A stretch of 64,000 bases of DNA, taken from NCBI GenBank assembly GCA_003255065.1, contig QAOA01001051.1, forward strand, positions 80,867 to 144,866, read 5' to 3'. The notes beneath the pieces are model-generated. The model was not told where the DNA came from, ran no database searches, and saw only the letters and a program-made list of their open reading frames with translations. Positions 56,490 to 64,000 of the stretch are shown here, one piece after another (the stretch's first letter is position 1; each line of letters begins with the position of its first letter). A program made the translations under genes and the position numbers. The DNA comes from Cercis canadensis (lineage: Eukaryota; Streptophyta; Magnoliopsida; Fabales; Fabaceae).

Positions 56490-59485
56490 CTTGAGGCTAC
56501 CGCTCCTATTTTTATCCACCGTCCCTTTGAAGAGCTAGGGAAAGGGGCCAGTAGACCAGTGCCATCCATTCACAAGCCACTAACCTTAGAGCTCAAGCAG
56601 TTACCTGGGCATCTGAAGTATGGATTTCTGGGGGACTCATCTACTTTGCCAGTCATTCTTTCTGCTGCTTTGACGACCGATCAGGAAGATAAGTTACTGA
56701 GAGTGCTTCGGGAGCACAAGACCGCCATTGGGTGGTCCATTGCTGATATCAGAGGTATAAGCCCTTCCTTGTGCATGCACAAGATTCTGATGGAGGATAG
56801 CTACCGACCGTCTGTGGAACACCAACGCCGTTTGAACCCTAACATGAAAGAGGTAGTAAGAGCAGAGGTACTGAAGCTTCTGGACGCAGGGATCATCTAT
56901 CCTATCTCCGACAGTGCGTGGGTCAGTCCTGTGCAAGTGGTTCCTAAGAAAGGTGGGATGACAGTGATCAAAAATGAGAAGGATGAGTTAATCCCCACGA
57001 GGACTGTGACAGGGTGGCGAGTATGTATCGACTACAGGAAGCTCAACACAGCCACTTGAAAGGACCATTTCCCTCTTCCTTTCATCGATCAGATGCTCGA
57101 CCGGCTAGCTGGGCATCCTTACTATTGCTTCTTGGATGGGTATTCGGGCTATAATCAGATCTCCATCGCACCTGAAGACCAAGAGAAGACTACCTTCACC
57201 TGCCCGTATGGTACTTTCGCTTTCCGGCGCATGCCTTTTGGGTTATGCAACGCACCGGCTACTTTTCAGCGGTGTATGATGGCAATATTTTCTGATATGG
57301 TGGAGCGCTTCATCGAGGTTTTCATGGATAATTTCTCCGTCTTTGGGGAGTCTTTTGACACTTGCCTAGTCAACCTCTCATCTATTCTCAAAAGGTGTGA
57401 GGAAACAAATTTGGTGCTAAACTGGGAAAAATGTCACTTCATGGTGACAGAAGGCATCGTCTTGGGCCACAAAGTCTCTGCTGCTGGTGTCGAAGTGGAT
57501 CGGGCGAAGATTGCCACCATTGAAAAATTACCTCCTCCTACATCGGTCAGAGGTGTGCGCAGTTTTCTGGGGCATGCTGGGTTTTACAGGCGGTTTATTA
57601 AGGATTTCTCCAAGATCACAAAACCCCTGTGTAATTTACTTCTTAAGGAGGTTCCCTTCCTATTTGATTTAGATTGCCTAGTGGCATTTGAGGTTCTGAA
57701 AAAAGCCTTAATCTCTGCTCCCATTATTGTCACTCCGGATTGGGATATTCCTTTTGAGTTGATGTGCGATGCCAGTGATTTCGCCATCGGGGCTGTTTTG
57801 GGACAGAGTCGGGATAAGCATTTTCATGCCATCTACTATGCGAGTCGAACTTTGAATCCTGCACAAATGAACTATGCCACCACTGAAAAGGAGCTCCTGG
57901 CTGTGGTTTTTGCTTTTGATAAATTCAGGCCGTACTTGATTGGCACCAAAACGATAGTTTTTACTGACCACTCGGCTATCAAGTACTTGATTGAGAAGAA
58001 AGATGCAAAACCCAGGCTCATTCGGTGGGTACTCCTACTTCAGGAGTTTGACCTTGAAATTAAAGATAAAAAAGGCAAAGAGAATGTGGTGGCGGATCAC
58101 TTGTCTCGGTTAGAACCACATGAGCAGCAGGCACCTTCCCCTCCCCAAATTGATGATGCATTCCCTGATGAGCAGCTCTATCGTATCCAAGCTGGAAAGT
58201 CCCCTTGGTTTGCAGATTTTGCAAATTTTCTAGCAACCAAGACACTTCCACCAGAGCAGACGAGTCACCAGCGGAAGAAGTTCTACTCTGATGTGAAGCA
58301 CTATTTGTGGGATGACCCGTTTCTCTACAAACATTGTTCTGATCAGATCATCAGAAAGTGTGTCCCTGAAGTGGAGATAGATCACATTCTTCATCATTGT
58401 CATTCTTCCGAGTATGGGGGTCATTTTGGAGCTAATCGTACTGCTGCCAAAGTTCTTCAGTCGGGCTTTTACTGGCCCACTTTATTCAAAGATGCTCATA
58501 CCTTTGTATCGTCTTGTGACAGATGCCAACGGACGGGGAACATTTCCAACCGTCATGAAATGCCCCTGACCACTATTCTGGAAGTAGAACTTTTCGATGT
58601 ATGGGGCATCGATTTCATGGGACCCTTCCCATTGTCTTTTAATAACCAATACATCCTAGTAGCGGTTGATTACGTCTCCAAATGGGTTGAGGCTGCTGCA
58701 TTACCTACCAATGACTCTCGCATAGTAGTGAACTTTCTCCGCAAGCATATTTTTACTCGGTTCGGAACCCCGAGAGCAATTATCAGTGATGGGGGGACGC
58801 ATTTTTGCAATAAGCAGTTCGAGACTCTATTGGCCAAGTATGGGGTCAAGCATAAGGTAACCACTCCTTATCATCCTCAAACAAGTGGTCAAGTGGAGAT
58901 TTCAAATAGGGAGCTGAAGTGGATCCTAGAAAAAACAGTTAATGCTCATAGAAAGGATTGGTCCAAAAAACTTGATGACGCACTCTGGGCGTATCGCACG
59001 GCTTTTAAGACTCCAATTGGTATGTCCCCATACCGGTTAGTGTTTGGTAAGGCTTGCCATCTACCTGTTGAATTAGAACATCATGCTTATTGGGCTACCA
59101 AAAAGCTTAACTTTGATCTTCAAGCTGCGGGTGAAAAACGCTGTCTTCAATTGAATGAAATGGATGAGTTTCGTCAAGGGGCTTATGAGAACGCCAAGCT
59201 TTATAAAGAACGAACGAGAAATGGCATGACAAACATATTGTGCAGCGTGATTTTGCCCCAGGGCAACAAGTCCTCCTTTTCAACTCTCGTTTGAGGCTTT
59301 TCCCTGGAAAATTAAGATCTAGGTGGTCGGGCCCTTTTACCGTGGTTCAAGTATTCCCATATGGAGCTGTGGAAATTCAAAGTATGGACAGAAAATTCAA
59401 GGTTAATGGTCAGCGACTCAAGAGCTACATTGATGGTATCAAAGATTTCCCCAAATCTTCCATTACCCTTGAAGAGCCCAAGTGA
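56490..59485 (+). pseudogene. pol: pol of Athila-type element Z (RT, RNase H, integrase), nearly intact
   Basis: In frame with protease. [50 protein letters not shown] and [14 protein letters not shown]. The catalytic box reads [10 protein letters not shown], so the second Asp of FMDD is Asn. RNase [32 protein letters not shown] and [10 protein letters not shown]. Integrase: HHCC words ([22 protein letters not shown]), then [21 protein letters not shown] and [10 protein letters not shown], so D,D,E is kept. The C-terminal [20 protein letters not shown] follows a one-base loss near 59218 that shifts the frame. One stop, TGA at 57057, replaces the Arg codon before KDHFPLPF. The open stretch from 57093 (733 codons) is the longest in the window. 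Confidence 0.93.
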
Positions 59486-59794
59486 ATCGTTCTGAGAAAG
59501 TCCAGCTAAAGACTATAAATTTAGCGCTAATTGGGAGGCAACCCAAGGGTTTTTGAGATTTTATCTTCTTTAGTATTTTCCTTTACTTTTAGTTTTTAGT
59601 CTGTTATTTGATGCCATTTAGATTTTTAATATGTGATCCAATAGATTTTTAGTTCTTTGTCTTTGTTTAGTTGTTCATGTCTTGAGAGGAATCACGTGCA
59701 TCTCTAATTCATAAGTGTTTATGGGTGTTTTGGCAGGCGTACCACCCTTTTAAAGCAATCTTGGAACACAAAAAGAACCATTGGACAGAGGACA
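59486..59794 (+). other. spacer after pol of element Z
   Basis: T-rich, non-coding, leading into the hairpin repeats. I see nothing else in it. Confidence 0.5.
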
Positions 59795-60028
59795 AGCGCC
59801 ACACCCCTCAATATGCAGAGGCGCGGCGCTCAAATATGCAGTTTGAAGGTGAAAAACACAGCGAGCCAGCGCCGCACCCCTCATTCCTCAGAGGTGCGGC
59901 GCCCCAGTTCACCAAGCCAGACAACAAGCCAGCGCCGCACCCCTCATTCCTCAGAGGTGCGGCGCCCGAGTTCACCATGCCAGGCAGCAGCTCAGCGCCG
60001 CACCCCTCACACTTAAGAGGTGCGGGGC
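59795..60028. repeat. four GC-rich hairpin repeats
   Basis: Copies at 59795-59830, 59869-59902, 59932-59965 and 59995-60028. The last three are spaced by 63. The stem GCGCCGCACC pairs perfectly with GGTGCGGCGC over 10 bp in copies 2 and 3, with a 14-base loop such as CCTCATTCCTCAGA. Copies 1 and 4 have one or a few changes in a stem. The same motif recurs in LTR W (63775 on). ORFs crossing it (59725-60036 and 59813-60016) are translations of the repeat. Confidence 0.85.
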
Positions 60029-60185
60029 CCAGGTAAGTCGCCTAACTTTCTCACGCACGCACGCATGCCCCTCTCCATTCCATCCAAACTCTTCTTCTTC
60101 CACTACCTCCCCACTCCTCCATTACACTACCCAAGCAATTCGAAAGGACAAGCACCCATTTTTGCTCACTTCAAGCATAAGGTCA

Positions 60186-60250
60186 AGTATCTCTCTCTCT
60201 CTCTCTCTCTCACGCATATCTCTCTCTCTCTCCTCTGTCTCTCTCTCCTT
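60186..60250 (+). repeat. CT-rich microsatellite
   Basis: (TC)n runs within a pyrimidine-rich stretch (60060-60420) that looks like a plant 5' UTR upstream of the ORF at 60991. Confidence 0.8.
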
Positions 60251-60460
60251 GTTCTTCGCATGTTTCTCTCCACCCCACACTTACCCATTGCAAAATTTCT
60301 TTCTAACTCACACATACACCCACTCATCACTCCATTTCGCCCCTCTCCTTCCATTACCCACTAGTTTTCACATCACAAATCTCCTCACATTCACTCTCAC
60401 ACTCTTTCAAGTTGTATTTTCGAATTACAAAGGGGGCTTTGTGAGTTTCGGCCAATCAAG

Positions 60461-60960
60461 GTAAATTCCTCCTCTTCTCCTTACATTTTGGATTTCCTGG
60501 ATGTATGTTGGCCATTTTGGAGGTAATGCATAATTCAAATGGCCTTAAGAACCATTTTTCTTGTACATGCCCACCAAGTGTTTGATACTTTGCTCAAATG
60601 AGGCTAAGTTTCTTCATAAGCATCATTGGGTCTCTTGCATGGCTTGGTTGCTTTAGCTATTTCCTCTTGCATGTTTTTGCTTTCATTTCATCTAATGTTC
60701 ACAATAACTTCTATGAAGCACACTTCACTTTGTAAATATGCCTTAGCCCCTTTGCATGCCATGCCTTGACTTGAATTATGTCACCTACATTTTCTTGCCC
60801 CTTGCTTGCCACACTTGTCTACCTTGTGATATTATGTCCATGTCCATAGCTTGTTTTGCCTGTCTAAATAGACATTCTCCAAGTGCCACCATTTCCCAAG
60901 GACACCAACTGTGGATTTTCTTTATGTGCCTTGTACTCACTTTGGAATTTTCTTTTTCAG
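60461..60960 (+). other. candidate 500-nt intron before the env-position ORF
   Basis: The donor is AATCAAG|GTAAATTCC at 60461 and the acceptor GGAATTTTCTTTTTCAG|GTTC ends at 60960. The pyrimidine-rich acceptor lies 30 bases before the ATG at 60991. T-rich content between the sites fits a plant intron. Env-position ORFs of Athila-type elements are thought to be made from spliced RNA (family knowledge). Splicing here is inferred. Confidence 0.55.
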
Positions 60961-60990
60961 GTTCTACTTAAAGCTACAAGAAATTGCACA

Positions 60991-62236
60991 ATGTCATCAA
61001 AGAAACAGAAAACCACAAGAGGTGCCACTTCATCGACACCACCATCATATGACAGAAGCCGTTTTGTTAGTCCTGAGGCATTCCGGCGGTTCCAAGTATC
61101 TGTGGCCAAGCGCACCATCATCCCGGAACGAGGCATCCAACTCTCTCATTCGGGCGACCATGTTGATATTATCCGCCACCTGGTTAAGAGACGCTGGACG
61201 CACTTTGCCCAACAACCTGAAGCTGCAGTGGTGCCTGTTGTGCGAGAATTTTATGCCAACGCCCCTGAGCGTACCAACGATAAGGTGTTTGTTCGCGGCA
61301 AGCTCGTCCCCTTTAGTCAGAGCGCCATCAACCGATTCTATCAGCTCCCCACAGTCCAGGATGATGCGTACCAGACCCTTACTGAAGCGGAGGAGTGTGA
61401 CATGGATGCCATTACACAGCTAATTTGTCGACCGGGCACTGTTTGGAAGATGTCCAAAGACCGATACATTCCCCACAGTCCAGGATGACGCGTACCAGAC
61501 CCTTACTGAAGCGGACAAGTGTGACATGGATGCCATTACCCAGCTCCTTTGTTGACCGGGCATTGTTTGGAAGATGTCCAAAGACCGATACATCTCTCTC
61601 CCGAAAGATGCCCTCGACACTACCGAGAAGGCATGGCTGCATTTCCTCGCTGCAAAACTCCTCCCTGTCACCCACCTCAGTGATGTCGTCACTGAGTGCG
61701 CCTTCCTCCTCTACGCCATCATGGCTGAGCTCCCCCTGGACGTGGGTCGCATCATTCACAAGAACTTCCTCGACATTATCCGTGGTGCCACAACAGGCGG
61801 GTTACCCTATCCTTCTTTGATCACTCACATATGCAAAAATGCTGGAGTGGCTTGGAGCGCGGATGAAGAGCTCAATTTTCCCCACCGTGCCCTTGACGAC
61901 AACACTTTGTATGCCTTCAAGAGTTGGAGGCAGGCTGACACAGACCCAGTCAGATCCTCACAACCCTCTCAGTCCCGCCGACCTCTATCGGCCACTGAGA
62001 GGTTTGATAGAATTGAGGAGGACATACGCGGCATCCACTCCACCCTTGGTGCCATGCAAGACGCCCTCACCCAGCAGCAATTCTTCCAAAGCAGGGTGGA
62101 CCATTTCATGCAATCTCAGACTAATGCCCTGAACCAGCTCCTGAGCCAGTGCACACTTGCCCCTGGGACCATACCCACCATGCCAGCCGATCCAGCACCT
62201 CCAGCTACGGAGGAGGACGGCGACCATGTCATATGA
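60991..62236 (+). pseudogene. env-position ORF of element Z (putative plant transposon protein domain), broken
   Basis: The ATG at 60991 (MSSKKQKTTRGATSSTPPSY) begins a protein with the domain often listed as putative plant transposon protein (Transposase_32-like). Words: FVSPEAFRRFQVSVAKRTI, VVPVVREFYANAPE, VRGKLVPFSQSAINRFYQLP, LPVTHLSDVV, YAIMAELPLDVGRIIHKN and LPYPSLITHICKNAGV. The C-terminus has a coiled-coil-like segment (RFDRIEEDIRGIHSTLGAMQ) and no evident membrane helix, so an envelope role is not supported by the sequence. A 124-bp tandem duplication (61347-61594) shifts the frame, so the first part ends at 61488 and the second runs 61574-62236 one frame over. A TGA lies in the second copy. 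The function of this domain in the element is unknown. Confidence 0.75.
61347..61594 (+). repeat. 124-bp tandem duplication in the env-position ORF
   Basis: CCCCACAGTCCAGGATGA starts at 61347 and its copy at 61471. The copies differ at about nine bases. 124 is not a multiple of three, so the frame is broken. Confidence 0.9.
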
Positions 62237-63544
62237 CCCACCGCTACCTCAGGGAAGTCTCACTCACTTTCTTTTTTAGTATTTTGAACATTGGGGACAA
62301 TGTTGAAATTTAAGTTTGGGGGTAGTGGGATTTTTATCCCTTTAGACCTTAGGGCATTTAGAATGTTTATTTATGCATGTTATTTTCTGATTTTAGGAGG
62401 TTAATCTATTTATCTCATTCTCTTAAAAAAAAAAATTTCTGAAAACCTTGGGCCTATGATAAAACTGTTTTCTGTTGATCACATCTCTAGAAATATGATA
62501 GATGCTTTGTGTATGTCTGTTAAATCCCAGATGTTGTTTTTGTTGCTTGAATATCACTGCTTCCTTGAGCACAAAGCCTTGCCTGCTTGAATGTGGCATG
62601 ATTTAGAAAGGATTATGTAAACTAAGTCATTTCAAGAACTCATGAGCACTAGAACTTGCTTGATTGCCAGTCAAGGCGAAATCCTAGACTGCGCAATATT
62701 AAGGATATGATTCAGGCATTCTTTGTTAAGTTTGAGCCTTTCTAAGCTAATCCTGTGCATCAAATGTCATCTCTAGCTTACCCCCCTTTGTTGAGCTTAA
62801 TGTGACCTTCTCTTCGTCACCTGTATTGACACCCTAGCCATTGTTACATGACCCTGTGACTTGAACCTTATACCCAGAGCACATAATCAGTCTTAAGTGC
62901 ATCAAGAGCTAGAAAGGTTAAGAAGAGTGGTGGAGAAAAGAAAAATGCTTTAAAAAAAAATAAAAAGTTTGAAAGAAAAAGGAATGATTTGAAGTATGAA
63001 ATGTGGATAAAGTGGCACAACAAGGATTTGAAAAGAAAAACAAGTTTGGGGGTATTGAGGGAGAAGAAGAAGGACGCTTTTGAAACATGCTCTAAAGTAG
63101 ATTATGTGTGATAGGTGGTTTTAGCCCTATTTTATTTTCTGATCTTTTATCGTACCCTTAGCCCAACCTCACATTACAAAACCTGTTAAAGCCCTGTTGA
63201 TCCTTGGTTTTGTGTTCAGTTTACATTAGTGGAGATTGGCATGAAAAGCAAGCATATGGGGTTCCGAAGCACTTAAACTAGAAATTGACATTGATTTAAG
63301 TGTGCATAATCTGATTTAAATTGAGTTAGTAGGGTGGGCAAGGCTTATTTTCACACACACAGATCTTTTCAGTGCAGCAAGATCAATTTTGGGGTGAAAA
63401 AGGGCATAAGTAGCATCTTGAAAAATTTCTAAGAAATGTGGTTGACTGAATCCTCTGAGGCCTGTATGGTGAGTAAGAAAAGTTAGCATTCTTGAGTGGC
63501 TCAAAAATCAGAAGCTATTCTCCTTGCTCGAGGACTAGCAAGTA
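62237..63544 (+). other. 3' UTR of element Z with PPT-like motifs
   Basis: No ORF is supported. AAGTTTGGGGGTA occurs at 62312-62325 and 63042-63054, and again just before the LTR at 63547. Such motifs are typical of Athila PPTs. A-rich tracts lie near 62950-63000. Confidence 0.6.
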
Positions 63545-63546
63545 TT

Positions 63547-63561
63547 AAGTTTGGGGGTATT
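63547..63561 (+). other. polypurine tract before LTR W
   Basis: AAGTTTGGGGGTATT directly precedes TGTTGAGTGAATTTT, which looks like an LTR start. Confidence 0.65.
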
Positions 63562-64000
63562 TGTTGAGTGAATTTTACACTCACTTTTTAGGTGTCCTAG
63601 CTTAAATAATTGAGTAGTTCTTGTAGATCAAATGGCTATTTAATGAGATTTTTATGTTAAATTGCAGATCCTATGGACTTGAGCAAAGAAACAAGGACTT
63701 TTGAGGAGTTTGAGGACATAAACCAGAGCTTGGGTGCTCAGAAGCATCAGAAGGGAGAATCTGGCAGCAACTCAGCGCCGCACCCCTCAAAATACAAAGG
63801 TGCAGCGCCCGAAAAATGACAAGAACCAGATTTCTTCCAGCAGCTCAGAGGTGCACCCCTTGAACAGTAGCGCCGCACCCCCCGTATGCGAAAAAATACA
63901 CATGTTGGGACAGCAGCTCAGCGCCGCACCCCTCAAAATATAGAGGTGCGGCGCCTGAAAAATGAAAAGAACCAGATTTCTTCCAGCAGCTCAGAGGTGC
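63562..64000 (+). mobile_element. start of LTR W, cut by the window end
   Basis: It begins TGTTGAGTGAATTTTACACTC after the PPT. It does not match the 5' LTR of Z (TGATAATTCC...). It carries a GC-rich hairpin motif at the same relative place as the GC block of LTR Z. The rest lies outside the window. Confidence 0.6.
63775..64000. repeat. 146-bp direct repeat with GC hairpins in LTR W
   Basis: GCGCCGCACCCCTCAAAATA lies at 63775 and 63921, and both copies go on to GAACCAGATTTCTTCCAGC. The second copy is cut by the window end. The stem is that of 59869-59965, with changes in the first copy (GGTGCAGCGC). Confidence 0.85.

Noticed and set aside
59725..60036. 103-codon ORF with repeated PHPSFLRGAA-like words
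   Set aside because: It is the 63-bp hairpin repeat read in frame; the period is a multiple of three, so the ORF is expected by chance.
60991..62236. host gene
   Set aside because: Its position between pol and the PPT of element Z, and its known association with Athila-type elements, make it part of the retrotransposon.

Overview
The window is plant nuclear DNA, almost certainly from a eudicot, made entirely of nested and broken transposable elements. I found no host gene, rRNA, tRNA or CRISPR array. The plant assignment rests on four kinds of sequence: Ty3/gypsy elements of the Tat/Ogre type (long LTRs, an extra ORF before gag, dual RNase H), Ty3/gypsy elements of the Athila type (PBS TGGCGCCRTTGCYGGGGA, gag and pol of that lineage), Ty1/copia and LINE remnants, and hAT/CACTA/MITE ends. 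I cannot name the species.

Layout. 230-284: CACTA terminus. 285-18325: Ogre-type element A (+), with two LTRs of about 2.8 kb, PBS, ORF1 (DUF7745-like plus coiled coil), gag, protease and G-patch, a candidate intron, RT, two RNase H domains, integrase, a 30-bp tandem array in the 3' UTR, and PPT. A hAT-type MITE sits in its 5' LTR. 18.3-22.0 kb: a foldback MITE, unassigned AT-rich DNA, a copia-like LTR end and a 5'-truncated LINE (-). 22.0-26.1 kb: a copia element (-) holding an Athila-type solo LTR and cut by an Ogre-type LTR end. 26.1-34.36 kb: Athila-type element X1, with gag-protease but no RT, RNase H or integrase. 34.36-39.73 kb: 3' part of a second Athila family, Y (pol, UTR, LTR), fused to a minisatellite inside the X1 3' LTR. 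39.7-41.3 kb: unassigned DNA with a tandem repeat of about 185 bp. 41.3-48.9 kb: X-type LTR pieces around the 3' end of Ogre-type element B (-). B carries a large array of 39-41 bp repeats and three head-to-tail copies of a 1.46-kb unit that includes the LTR/PPT junction. 48.6-52.4 kb: second X copy, interrupted by a Y solo LTR with TSD ATAGT. 52.4-64.0 kb: large Athila-type element Z, with LTR, nearly full gag-pol, GC-rich hairpin repeats, a candidate 500-nt intron, an ORF in the env position (putative plant transposon protein domain), PPT-like motifs and the start of a non-matching 3' LTR (W).

All coding regions are decayed. In-frame stops are overwhelmingly explained by C-to-T or G-to-A changes, as expected for methylated, silenced elements. 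The retrotransposon proteins would normally act together: gag forms the particle, protease cuts the polyprotein, RT/RNase H copy the RNA from a tRNA bound at the PBS and prime the second strand at the PPT, and integrase inserts the DNA. No element here appears able to do this by itself.

The most notable signals are the triplicated LTR/PPT/3'-UTR unit of element B, the pol-less X1 element with an in-frame extension after protease, the GC hairpin repeats shared by the Z interior and LTR W, the two candidate introns, and a short LTR module that recurs across unrelated LTR families. Two single-N positions flanked by exact or near-exact direct repeats look like assembly joins.
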